Part shown: positions 11,701 to 23,045 of the stretch, one piece after another
Layout of the letters: each line of letters begins with the position of its first letter
Numbering within the stretch: the stretch's first letter is position 1
NCBI RefSeq assembly: GCF_001039355.2
Contig: NW_019773759.1
Coordinates: 538,617 to 602,616 of the forward strand
Direction of reading: 5' to 3'
Source: Lingula anatina
Lineage: Eukaryota; Brachiopoda; Lingulata; Lingulida; Lingulidae
Length of the DNA stretch: 64,000 nt
Notes under the pieces: model-generated
Database searches by the model: none
Seen by the model: only the letters and a program-made list of their open reading frames with translations
Told to the model about the DNA's origin: nothing
Program-made: the position numbers and the translations under genes

Positions 11701-14700
11701 GATTAAACGACCCAGGGATTCTTCCATTGCATATCAAAAGATCGATAAATTGACTAAAATGATGTGCTGCTGTATTGAAGCTCTTCTTTCTTTACCTGTG
11801 CATCAGAGACCCCTGGTGAGAGAAACTGAGAATCTTTGAGGAGCTCACATATGTCTGCCCTGGTTCCTTCTCCGTTGGGCAGTCTCGCTGCTGAGTCTCG
11901 CACTATTAAGGAAAGAGACAGGGATATAAAACTGCTGTTTATGAAAACTACTTGATCAATTTATTGTAACAAAGACAAAATGTTTGAAGCCAGGATTAGT
12001 GTCTTTAACACTATGATAAATATTGTCAATTCATTTCTGGATTATCTGTTGTGTAAAACATACGGCTAGATGACAAGCTCAAGGAAATTTTAATCCATGT
12101 ATCACTGACTGTCCAGGAAGACAATAATGCCAACAGGTCCTTTCACTTACCCAATGTTAAAATAGTCACATAAGCAGGCCTCTCATTTACTAGGAGGTTG
12201 TGTTCTCTGGCTTTGTTCATAGGACTCTCCTTATTGTAGACCCCCTTTACAGGCCCCACTGTGGACTCATAGCCATGCAGCTTGTATGTAAAGGCTTTAT
12301 GGGGGCTGGAAAACCTTTCCAACTCCTAGAAATAAATGCAGTCAGTTGATTTTTATCTCACATTTTTAAAGTCCATAACCTTGTCTAAGAATAGAGTGTT
12401 CATGTCAGCAAATGCTTCCGCCATGAGAAGAAACATAAATTGCTGCAACTAATACAAAATGTCAGAAATCATAGTCAGAGATATATTTGCTCCATGGATA
12501 ATCCACAAAATATGTATGTTTTTAAATTTCTTAAATGCATATTTAACTGCAGCAAACATATACCTGTGCCCTGAACACAACCTTCTCCATGTCTGTGGTT
12601 GGCCTCACCACAAAATCAGTTTTCCTGAAAGAAAATAAGAAAAGCCTCAGAAAAGCACATTTTTTGTTTAGCACATTCCCTTTAATAGTCTACAACAAGG
12701 TTATACAGTATCTTATAGTAAACAACAGTGTGCATAATAGCATGATAATAATTTTGTTGCTGCACAACTGGCAGGAATTATGGTGAAATATAAATTATTT
12801 TCTCTTAAATCACTTCAGGGGTCCAATAACTTGTATGTAACAGTCTGAAAAAAAATGCATCACCTTGGCAAACCAAAATAACTGAAGAAAAAACTTTTAT
12901 AAAATTTAAACACATTTGCCTTTCTGCAGATGTCATATAATTGTTTTCTCCATTTTTTAAAGTGTTCTTCTTAAAATCAGACAACATATCATAATATATT
13001 GTGCCTGATGAAGTATGCAGTTTATATTTAGAAGAATCTCAAATCTTGTAAACTTACACTCTGGCAGGTGGCACCTCATCATTGGCATCACCAGACTCCA
13101 GAATACTTTGCTTTCTCTGCTCAAGCCAATGAGTGCACAGCATTGTCAAATATGCATCATTATCATGACCTTGACCTATCCACTTCCAGATCTGGGCACG
13201 TTCTTTGAAGTCAACCAATGGAATGAACTTTTCTAATGTTAGACCTGAATGACCAATTTAAATCAAACTCATCAGACTGCATTTTTATGCATGAGGACAG
13301 CGATATTAACTCATGATAAAATTTTATGACAACTCATTTTATCTCATTGTTTACAAATTTTAAAAGTATTGGCAATTAAAGATCTTCAATTAAATATCTT
13401 TACAAAATGTGTGTGATTCACACTGTGTGGGACAGTATTATTAACCTGAAATGGTTAACATGAATATTTAATAAGACTGACTTGAAGTAAAGCTGGGTAA
13501 AAATTAACCCCTATTAGACTCAAACTTACCCAAGATATCTCCTGAGAGAAACTTGAGAGCAGACGACACCAGCTCCACCCAGTTCTTCTCCATGGAAACC
13601 CAAACATTGAGTTTACTACTGGGAGAATTCTGCCACTCCAACACTTGCTGCTCCAGCTGCAATTAAAGCACAGAAAAAGAGCATTACTGTGACTATAAAA
13701 GAATAAAAGTAAAAATGAATAAGGATATATAGTAACCTTAGTATATTCTCCCCAGAACTTATATATTTGAGACTCTTGGTACAAAATCTTCGAGAAAATG
13801 TTTTAGGGTAAACATGCCTTTTTCTGTTTCAGTATTTTTTCAGTCACCAGAGGAGGTATCAATACAGTGCTCATACTTTTTCATCTATAGGGAAATAAAT
13901 AGAGGGACCTGTGTTACTTTAAAACAGACTCCATTAGTAGGATGAACAACATGAATTACCTTAGTAGTTGTAACTTTACTTTCTGAACTCTCAGAAATAA
14001 AGTCTCTTAACAGGCTGAAGAAACTGGCATAAACACCAAAGTTTCTTTTCACAACTGGTCTGGAAAAAATAATTTGAAATTGATGAAAAAGGTTAAAATA
14101 TCATCTGAAATTAACTACATTTTTGTCGTGTTATTAGATTAATATTTTACTTATCGCTACTCATTTTAACACTACTTGAAGCATTGGCACATGTGCATCC
14201 TATTTTCAGGGACTTAAAGAACAATCAAGAAATTCTCCTTACAAATATTTCCTGTTCATAGTGATCATGTATACCATCATTCAATGTATCCATCACAATT
14301 CAAAAATTTACACCACTCACTGTTTCAAAACTGATTCAGTAAGTTATTATTATTTATAGCATCTCATCACTTACTGTGCGTATGGATGTCCAAATGCTGG
14401 TCCCATGTCACTACTGAAGTCATACTCATCTGTCTCCTTCACACCAGCACCACCTGGAGGCATTTGTTGGCCAAGAGGAGCCTCTCCTGGCTTTGGAATC
14501 TTCAGCTTGAGGCGTTTCTTTTTCCTCTCCTTGTCGTCTGCCCGTGGTTTTCTTGGGACTGCCATCTTCATTTGTACTGCTGGACCTTATAAATTGTTAT
14601 ATTAATGTTAATTCCATTTAAAAATCAATTTCTACAGAAGCTGTTAAAACAAATAGTATTTTTCTTCAGCTATTAAGAATTATTATGATCAAATTCTAAG

Positions 14701-17700
14701 ACTGCTATTAAATCAATTCAAAATGAAAATTAAAAATGATATGTCAAATACATTTATGGTAAACAAGTTATAATAGTTTCTCTTTTCTTATTTCAATATA
14801 TCTGTGACTATACAGCTTTACAAGCATAAAATGTTGTTTTGCTTGTCAGAAACTGTGAGCACTGTTAATAGGTTGGGACGATTTTAGTGGAAAATGACAA
14901 GTCTGGCCACTCGGAAGCCTAAAAGGTTTTCAGGCAGTGTGTGAGAAGAATAGTGGTTGCACTTAGGGATCTATTAGCATTATTCAACTGAAAATGCATA
15001 AAACAGATATTTGCTACAGATACATGCTACATATCAGCCTTGTTAGTACTCACCTTGTTCAGCGGTCAGAGCAGCCTCGTGTAACTTGAGCAGTCTCTTG
15101 TTATTGGGTTGTGTTCTCACTATTATGTCTTGTAGTGTTATGCCTCTTGTGTCCAAGTCAGGAGAGTCCTACCATAGGAGAAAGTAGTGAAGTTATTACA
15201 CATTTTACATCAGTGTTAAAGGTTTTTTATTTCATTGTTTCTTTTGGTAGAATTATTTTTTATAGAAAAATACAACCTGTCTATCTTAAATTGGACTTGA
15301 AAATTGAAGTATGAACAATATGTTATATGTTTTAAGTAAACCATACTATTGATTTCACAACTGCATAACTCTTTTTTTCTCTTACTGATAAATAGCATAG
15401 CTTACAGACCTCATTTTCAAGCCTCCTCTTCCTGTGTTTTCTCACCAAAGCTTTGAGATCTTCATCATCCACTGTGATAGGACTTGTACTTCTCTCCACT
15501 CCTAGGAAACCAATTTAAAAAATATAGTCAACACACTGTTGGCACTGTTTCAAAATATCAAGAACATGACAGTGACTCTGGAGTAAATTTACATATTGAA
15601 TCCTGCTGGCACACTTGTGCATTAAATGCATAATTATCAGAGAGGGGCAATAAAATAACAAAAATATAGAAAAAATATATATCAGCAGCATCTTTCAATG
15701 GTTTAAGTGATAAAGTGGATAAAATGTCAAATATTTTATATATAGTGTACAGATAACTGGTAAGAAACCAGAAAAAAAACTTTTTTGTTCCTCACCTTTC
15801 CCTGGTTTGGGTGACAGAGTGGATATAACCCCAGAAGTCTGCTGCTGTGTGTCCTGTTGTTTGGAAGGACTCAGCAGTTGTCTCCTCATGTGGATACCAG
15901 GTACAGTGATGGCATCCTCTTCTTCTGACGAGGCATCAGCATTGCATTCCTCTTGTACTGACTTCAGTATACTAAACATATTGAAAAAGGTATATTAGCC
16001 TATTTTCACTCATCCTGGAAATGTTATTTAAATTTGTTCATTATTTATGAGTCATCAGTTTACACTTCTCTTTTCTGACTTCAGTATGCTAAACATATTT
16101 AAATTAAAAAGGTACATTAGCCTATTTTCACACATCCTTGATATATTATCGATATTTGTTCATTATTTATGAGTCATCAGCTTACAATTCTCTTATACTG
16201 ACTTCTGTATGCTAAATATATTTAAATTGGTATATTAGTATTTTTTTACCTCTGATATTTCTTCCTCATCCTATAATTCATGCTCTTTTCTTTGGGAGGA
16301 ACAGAAACTCTAGGCAGCGGCTTCAACTTCTCATCAGGAGTCAAGCTTCCGAGCTGCTCTAAAACTCTCTGCAATAAGATATCAGAAAAACAATAATCCA
16401 TTTCGCAATTCATTAACAATATTTATGAAAATTACCATGAATAGTGTGTGAGTGTGAAACTGTAATCTCTGAACTCATCATATATCAGCGACAGCAAATG
16501 TTGGTAGTGTCAACTTAAACCCCCTTTACACTAGATGACATCCTTTTGGTGTCCTTCTTGTGACAATAAGACTGGCCAGGTTGGACGCTCAAAGAATACA
16601 TGGGCTAACAGATCTGCAGATCATATACAGCTAACCCACCTGAGAGCTTGCAGCATAATCCCCCAATAAATACTGAATATATCCCCTGCGGGGATTAGGA
16701 AGTTAGATTTCAAGTGAATTGGCCATATTTGATCCACAGATCTGTTAGTCCATGGATCAACTTCTGTTGTGAATGTGGCCTTAATCAAATAAAAATTGGC
16801 CTTTCTGAGTGACCACCCAGCTGACCAACCTGTCTGGACACCAGGATGTCCTTCAGCAGCTTGGTGTAATACTCCTGCTGTTGGTAGATGTATTCTTTGT
16901 ACTTGGCCTTCTTAAACAGGGTCCTGTATTTGGCAATGTCCGGGGAGAACAAGCCAGCTGAAAAATAGTGAATATTTAAAATAGTTGGGAATTTATCAAA
17001 TCATTATATGTTTGCATATGCTATTTGTAATGAATTAGTTGAGCTGATGTAAATATTATAAAAATACTCCATTAATTTTTTCATGGAAGACTAATTTGAA
17101 TCACAGTATATTGTTTTTCTGAAATAAAAAGCTTTTTTTCAGTTATCAATTTTTTTATTAATCAACATGGTGAATACACATTACCTACCTTTAAGGTCAG
17201 CTTGAAACTTCTGAATAGGGTTTCCAAACTTGAAATTTTCTCTGTGAAAGAGTTTTCTGCAATGGAGAATATTTGAATTTGAATCTGAGATTTTAGCAAC
17301 ATACAATCAAGTTTACATAGTATGAAATATTGTATGACATGAGATTAAGGTTAGTTGATTATTTACCTTTGCCTGGGAAGTAATGCTTTGACCTTTAAGT
17401 TTGTTGATTTGCTTTTTAACAGCCTAAATGAAAAAGCTATGGACAAATTTTGTTAAAAATTTCAGGATAGGTCAAAAATGGACCAGTCTAGAATCAACCA
17501 GGTTTTGGCTGTAACCAATAAATTAATTAATTTTAGTACTAAATCTGAGTTTCCTTGGCAGAGCTCTGTGCTCTATAGTATTTCTTTAGGCAAAACTAGA
17601 AACATAATTTGGCACTTCCTATTAATTCAGTAATGCCACTAAGAATATCACTTAAAATTGAATTCATTTTGTTTCCTACCTTAATGTGGACTGTTTTTCT

Positions 17701-19404
17701 TTCATATCATCTGTACCAAAACTGGGGAGAAATTTCTACAAAGAAAAAAATTGTTAAAGTTTAAACTAATTCGAGATAAAAAAACTAATAATGATACATC
17801 ATTGTAAATTATTAAACAAACAAAAATTATGATATATTAAAAAGATGTTATCAAGAAAATGATTGAAGTTTGTTGTAACTGAACAAAAATTAGTTTTAGC
17901 TTGGCAATTAATTGCAAAAAAGTTGTTAAAGATTACTATTAGAGCAACAATACCATTAAATGTCTCCTCTGCATTTCTGACAGTCCCTGCCACATTTTCA
18001 CACTGAACACTTGGTTGAATACTTCCTTCTGGAATCATAACAATACAATTTTATGTTGGTTGACATAAAATTTAAAATACTGGTGCCAGAACAAAAATCC
18101 CTAAGAGTTGCAATGAACTATAAGTTTTATGTTGCAGAATCTTGCATGTTATGAATTTAATACTGTTGATATGATAGTAATAAAACCAATCTAAAGAGGA
18201 TGAAATAAAAGGATGAAATAAAATTCCAAACTATTTTAATATGAAATCTTTGCTAATGACTCTCATCCAGAAAATAATCTAGGGATGACAAGAATAGAGA
18301 CAAGGCAATGTAGTGGAGGCTGCGCTGACAAGGCATGTTATATGGAGGAAAGAAACGTAATATTATGGGAGACAAAGAATGCTGCCAATGAAACCACCAG
18401 GAAAGAAAAAACAAGGGAGGCCATGGAAAAGATTTATGGATGGAATCAAGGAGGATATGAAGGAGTTTGAATTCGGCCTGTGTGGGTGGAGAAAGAACAT
18501 CTGCTGTGGCAAACCCTTAGGAGTGGCAGGCCCGAAACAAAAAGAAAAAGAATATAAAGTATTTGGCCAGATATAACAGTTACCTTCTGGATCATATCCA
18601 CGGGCAGGTCCAACTCCATTCTGTTGAAGACACAAGCCTCCATTCTGATAGCAACATGTTCCTCTGTGTATGACTCCTCTTCTGAATCTAGGTCAAGGTC
18701 ACCTTCATCAATGTCATCATCTGCTTCCATGGTAATGTCACCATCAACATCTTCCTCCTGCAAAATATTTGCATCATCTTAAGCTATATTATCATTCAGT
18801 AATTTCATTGTTTAAGAAATGCTACAAAAAGATGCATGCGAGAGAATATGAATATCAAGTTAGAATTATTCTATCCTCAATCATGCTTTATAGCGAAATT
18901 ACACATAAAAGATATAATGCAAGATAACAGTTCTGCAATACAAAACTGGTCTTATCAGGATGAGACAGACAAATACTGGATTTTTTTAATGGGTGGGAGA
19001 TGTCTGCCTAAGAGGCAACCTTGTCTATAAAACAAATCTATGGGAAAATTATTCAAAAAACAAGTGTCTCATCTCCCTCAACCTTGCAATGGCCAGACCA
19101 CGACACACAATTCTCTTCATACTGCCATAAGCCCTACACTAGCAACCAGACATGTTACCTGTGGCATCTCTTCTCCATCCTCTTCCTCTTCTTCTTCCTC
19201 CTCTCCTTCTTCCTCCTCTGTCACATCTTGTGTCTGATCCTCATCTTCTTCATCTGGGAGTTGGGTTTCTTCCTCATCTTCCTCATTTTCTTCTTCTTCC
19301 TCCTCCTCTTCCTCGCCTTCCTCTTCTACTCCTTCCTCATCCTCTTCTGCATCCTCATCTTCTTCCTGAGGGGTGTCTATATCAATCTCTTCTTCATCTG
19401 ACAT
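5790..19404 (-). CDS. NFRKB: Nuclear factor related to kappa-B-binding protein (INO80 complex subunit)
   Basis: NFRKB is a metazoan subunit of the INO80 chromatin remodeller; its DEUBAD domain binds and inhibits the deubiquitinase UCH37/UCHL5. Thirty coding exons were read, all with GT/AG sites and agreeing phases: 19404-19159, 18757-18584, 18028-17954, 17735-17680, 17256-17189, 16957-16830, 16368-16250, 15971-15796, 15501-15410, 15168-15054, 14585-14375, 14059-13960, 13656-13530, 13244-13058, 12624-12564, 12325-12151, 11902-11796, 11288-11165, 10616-10543, 10211-10026, 9614-9270, 8948-8817, 8393-8306, 8060-7836, 7686-7534, 7329-7249, 6988-6848, 6617-6504, 6350-6153, 5947-5790. They sum to 4236 nt, 1411 aa plus stop (human about 1300). 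VNTVVSGALDRLHYEKDPC (exon 11288-11165) is almost identical to the human protein. The start is the first ATG of an extremely acidic exon. The C-terminal half is low-complexity Pro/Ser/Thr/Gln/Gly, as in other animals. Confidence 0.96.
6153..8060 (-). repeat. NFRKB: Run of phase 1-1 exons encoding GGKP repeats in NFRKB
   Basis: Six consecutive exons (8060-7836, 7686-7534, 7329-7249, 6988-6848, 6617-6504, 6350-6153) all start and end in phase 1 and mostly begin in a Gly codon. They encode about fifteen GGKP or close variants, such as VGGKPATLLQPGGKPATVL and MGGKPLTMVTQIGGKPVAI, around residues 1056-1359. The last exon (5947-5790) also starts in phase 1 but ends at the stop. The pattern fits tandem exon duplication in a disordered tail. 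Confidence 0.8.
13058..14059 (-). other. NFRKB: NFRKB exons encoding the winged-helix-like domain
   Basis: Exons 14059-13960, 13656-13530 and 13244-13058 give NFGVYASFFSLLRDFISES, LEQQVLEWQNSPSSKLNVWV, NWVELVSSALKFLSGDILG and FIPLVDFKERAQIWKWIGQG. This corresponds to the human winged-helix-like domain (LEERVLDWQSSP region), about residues 487-624 here. Confidence 0.85.
16830..18028 (-). other. NFRKB: NFRKB exons encoding the DEUBAD domain
   Basis: Four consecutive exons (18028-17954, 17735-17680, 17256-17189, 16957-16830) give VFNQVFSVKMWQGLSEMQRR, KFLPSFGTDDMKEK, LFHRENFKFGNPIQKFQADL and YIYQQQEYYTKLLKDILVSR, roughly residues 141-249. They match the human DEUBAD order, including the NF(R/K)FGNP motif. 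The 75-nt exon 18028-17954 is easy to miss because its correct frame is open for only 25 codons. Confidence 0.9.
18300..18560 (+). mobile_element. LINE ORF2 C-terminal remnant in an NFRKB intron
   Basis: The plus strand reads GKKKQGRPWKRFMDGIKEDM, the GRGRPKKRWMD-IKEDM signature at the C-terminus of many RTE-like and related LINE proteins. Preceding frames are broken. It lies in the intron between the exons at 18757-18584 and 18028-17954, antisense to NFRKB. Confidence 0.6.
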
Positions 19405-19439
19405 TGCACCCTCTAAAATGGGAGTAAAAAACTATATTT

Positions 19440-19524
19440 NNNNNNNNNNNNNNNNNNNNNNNNNNNNNNNNNNNNNNNNNNNNNNNNNNNNNNNNNNNNN
19501 NNNNNNNNNNNNNNNNNNNNNNNN
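19440..19524. other. Assembly gap, 85 N
   Basis: Unknown bases. The gap hides the 3' boundary of the LINE fragment next to it and part of the 5'-UTR intron of NFRKB. Confidence 1.
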
Positions 19525-20270
19525 CATTACTTTCGTTTTGTTGGTATTGACTGTGAGCTTCCATTTTTTGCAGTAGTCCCCCAGATTGTCAAGACTTTTT
19601 TGTAGGCCCTTTGCAGATTTAGATAGAATAACGAGGTCATCAGCATATAAAAGGTGACTGATTGTAGTGTTGGCATTAATTTTTACGGGATCACATGTGC
19701 TATTGAATACATTTTTCATATCATCTATGTAAATATTAAAAAGCATTGGACTCAAGCTGTCACCTTGCCTTATTCCTATATCTGTCTTAAAGTAGTTTGT
19801 GCGTCTTTGGCCAATTTTGACACACAGCTCTGTAGTTTGATACATGTGTTTTATTGTTCTATAAAAGTTTCCTCCTATTTTTTGTTTTAATACTTTGAGG
19901 AATAGACCTTCAATCCACACGCTATCAAAAGCTTTTTTAAGATCTATAAAACATGCGTATAACTTATTATTCTTATTGATGAATTGGTTAATAAGGCTGT
20001 TTAGAATGAACATATTGTCTGAGGTTCTATATGTAGGGCGGAACCCTGCTTGTTCTTTAGAAAGAGATTCACATTCTTCGATGTAGGAGAGAAGCCTGGT
20101 ATTTAGAATTGAAGTGAAAAGTTTTCCTAAACAGCTGTTTATACAAATTCCTCGGTAGTTTTGTGGTTCATATTAAAGTTTTGGTTCAGTAATTTTGGAA
20201 CTCGGTTATTGATGCAAGAGGTAATTAATTTGTCAGTACCTGGTATGTCAGACTGTCACCAAGTTCAAGC
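19525..20270 (-). mobile_element. Non-LTR retrotransposon reverse transcriptase fragment
   Basis: A minus-strand open frame from about 20175 to the assembly gap encodes the core of a LINE reverse transcriptase: NYRGICINSCLGKLFTSILN, EQAGFRPTYRTSDNMF, FIDLKKAFDSVW, GIRQGDSLSPMLFNIYIDD and LLYADDLVILSKS (catalytic YADD). A stop stands just upstream near 20175, but the other frame continues with PGTDKLITSC and CINNRVPKLLNQNFN, indicating a frameshift. Both ends are missing (a gap on one side, decay on the other). It lies in the presumed first intron of NFRKB, in the same orientation. It is a relic rather than a host gene. Confidence 0.88.
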
Positions 20271-20886
20271 AAGTTAACACTTTTAAGTTATAAGCTAAGG
20301 TAAAGTCATCTACCCAAACCAAATAAAATTTAAGGTAAGAAAAGACTGGAGTACTAGTTCAGACTTGCTGTCTAACTGCTGTTCAAAGTTGCCTTAAGCA
20401 TAACTGCACTGGCAAACTAATCTATGGAGATATGAGACTTAATTTTCCTGGGCATATTGTAAAAAATAAACAAAAAAAGTCAGATCAATAGTTTTTAGAA
20501 GGATTCAGTCTGTATAGCCATTTAATGAAGACGTTTAATATTAATTAGACCCCAGTTTAGTACTAGTATCGGCTGCACATACCAGTCTGAATTTGGATAG
20601 AGAGCCATGCTACTACTTTTACTTAGTATCATTCCTTACTATTCACCTTAGATAAATAGCAAATAGTCAATAAACAGTCGCAAGAAAATAGTAGCCGGCC
20701 TGAGATTGGTCATGCTTAGCTTAACTGTGTCAATGCCCAAGTTTTATAAACAAATACCAAAACATTATCAATGTAATTGGTATACAATGCTATTAGAATA
20801 ATTAAATTTTGAAAAATTAAACCGAGAGGAGTGCAGTAATTTGACGCAAATACAACACATTTTCTTAAATAGTGATATTATCGTAC

Positions 20887-20915
20887 CTGTTTCTTAGTTT
20901 TTCACCTTGACCGGA
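20887..20915 (-). other. NFRKB: Candidate NFRKB 5' UTR exon
   Basis: The minus strand has CAG|GTACGA at 20887/20886. The first coding exon has an acceptor (TTTTAG) at 19413 in front of only 8 nt of leader, so an upstream non-coding exon is needed. This donor lies next to an ETS-type site. The start of transcription is inferred only. Confidence 0.35.
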
Positions 20916-20919
20916 AGTG
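20910..20919 (+). promoter_or_regulatory. ETS/GABP-type site between NFRKB and NAA50
   Basis: ACCGGAAGTG matches the ETS/GABP core that is common in TATA-less housekeeping and bidirectional promoters. It lies about 270 bp upstream of the NAA50 ATG and beside the candidate NFRKB leader exon, in the only clear divergent intergenic space. Confidence 0.45.
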
Positions 20920-21182
20920 TAAGCATAAAGTATAAGCAAAGCTACCTCGCATTTGGATTTTGTTCTGGAAGTTTCAAATAATGTTTACGAAATTATTTTC
21001 AACGCATGTAATATAATTATAAAATATAGAATTAGATACATATCGAAAACAAGAAACATGACTATATTTTCTACCCTTTGAAGATTTTCAATATGATTCA
21101 AATTTACAAAACTAAAGGCATAACATACAATTACTTTATTTAGGTGATCCTCGTGCGGAGAGCGCGGTAATAATTAGACAAA

Positions 21183-23045
21183 ATGACGCGGTACGTAAAC
21201 TGCAAAAGCTTGTATTGATAGTATGTGTGCTTAAAGGCATTTCTTAATTAACTCACCGTCTTAACCTGTTATTTTATACGACAACACACCGACAAGGATG
21301 GCACCTAATTTCGCAACTGGCACTGTCTTGTGGCAGGGCGGTTGTCAAGCATGCGTAAATGAACGACGATTGAGGCAGTTCGAAATCAGTCATCACTTTT
21401 GGGCCGATTTAGTTTTAACAAGACAACGTATTGACTCCTTTTTTGTGCGATGAGCACTGTTACTTTGGGATTGGTGCCGTTGATGCCGATGAATATTCAT
21501 TATTGTGTTTACATGAGTAAATCGAGATTCCTTTTCAGACCTTGGAGGTTTCACTGTAGTCTCTAAAGATGGGGCCCTAGAAATAGCCCGAAGGTACATT
21601 GGTCGGAAGGTTAGATAGTCCGAATTAATGCATAAACTATTCTTTTCTGTTACAGAGGCAACACAGAGTTAGGGGAGGTTACTCATCACAATATCAAGCA
21701 GCTGAAGAAGCTAAACCAAGTGGTCTTTCCAGTTTCTTACAATGACAAGTTTTACAAAGATGTACTAGAAGTTGGAGAATTAGCAAAACTAGGTAAGCTG
21801 GCTCTTCAAAGAAGACATTTTTGAATATTTCTAATCCACACACCACAATTTGATAATAGAAATTGTTTCTTATTGCAGCAAATATCTCAATGTATATAAG
21901 GCAATAAAGCTTTTTCTTTTACTATCCCATTGTTTAAATTTTATTAAACTGTTAAGAAATATGGTATTTCAAACCAGGATTAGATTTTGGAGCTTTCACA
22001 AAACCTTCATGAGTGGCACTGATGCTTAATGTTCCTTGCTTCTTACAAAAGTGATCAATTTTCATGTAAACATAATATTTGTTATGTCCCTGTGATTATT
22101 TTGTTTTCCAGCATATTTCAATGACATAGTGGTAGGAGCTGTGTGTTGTAGGATAGATGTCTCAGAAAACCAGCGCAGGTTATATATAATGACTCTGGGA
22201 GTCTTAGCGCCTTATAGGAGATATGGAATAGGTATGCATGGGAATGGCACATCCAACAAAACATGTGATAAAGGAGAATAAATACTGAGCAGTATGGAAA
22301 TGAAACCAAAATATCATCGTAATTTTTTAAGAGTTGCTTATTTCTGATACGTATTATGATACATGAAGTAAACATTTTTTCTATTACTTTATTTTAAATG
22401 CGTGATTGAAGAATGACCATATCATTAAACATCATAAAACAGATACCATTTTATTATTTGTACCTATTAGTACCAATTATATAGAGTGGGTTAATATATT
22501 AAACACATATAGTAAAACCCATACATTGCTTCATAGAGTTCTAGATATACATTGCCGTAGTTTTTGAATATGACGAAGTGCATAAGGCTCAGAGTAGCAG
22601 TAAAACCACTCATTTTACATGCATTTATTTATTTACATGTAATGTTTTAGGTACTGTAATGCTAGAACATGTACTGAAAATTTGTGAGCAGGATGGAAAT
22701 TTTGACAATGTTTACTTGTAAGTCAGCTGAAAGGATTAGATTGATTTTTACTTGTAGATTTATAGTCTATAAGACCTTAACATTTTTGAAAAAAATTATA
22801 TACCAAGCAAATGTTAAATTTTTTGTGTAGATATTTTTCTTTTATTATAAGCAGAGACCCTTGCCACAAATGTTCTTTTGTTGAATACAGATTTTTTTCT
22901 TTCCAGACACGTCCAAGTCAATAATGATAGCGCAATCAAGTTTTATGAAAATTTTGGATTTGAGATTGTTGAGAGAAAACAGAACTATTACAAGAGGATA
23001 GAACCTGCAGATGCATTCGTTTTACAGAAAACATTTAAAAAGTGA
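21183..23045 (+). CDS. NAA50: N-alpha-acetyltransferase 50
   Basis: NAA50 (NatE catalytic subunit) is a GNAT-fold enzyme that acetylates the N-terminus of nascent Met-starting proteins and acts with NAA10/NAA15 at the ribosome; it is needed for sister-chromatid cohesion. Exons: 21183-21190 (only MTR), 21656-21792, 22112-22231, 22651-22717, 22907-23045 (TGA). Phases agree and give 156 aa (human 169). Exon 2 has LNQVVFPVSYNDKFYKDVLE, essentially identical to human. Exon 3 has YIMTLGVLAPYRRYGIG with the acetyl-CoA loop R-R-x-G-I-G; exon 5 has IKFYENFGFEIVERKQNYYK and ends RIEPADAFVLQK. The 8-nt first coding exon was chosen because MTRGNTELGEVT aligns with the human start and its phase fits. Confidence 0.96.

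Noticed and set aside
13838-13886. Possible extra NFRKB exon starting MKKYEHCIDTS
   Set aside because: It runs into a stop after 14 codons, while the flanking exons 14059-13960 and 13656-13530 join in phase and match human NFRKB without it.
19021-19427. Plus-strand frames of Leu/Phe/Pro or Ser runs
   Set aside because: They are the antisense of the acidic GAA/GAG-rich first NFRKB coding exon.
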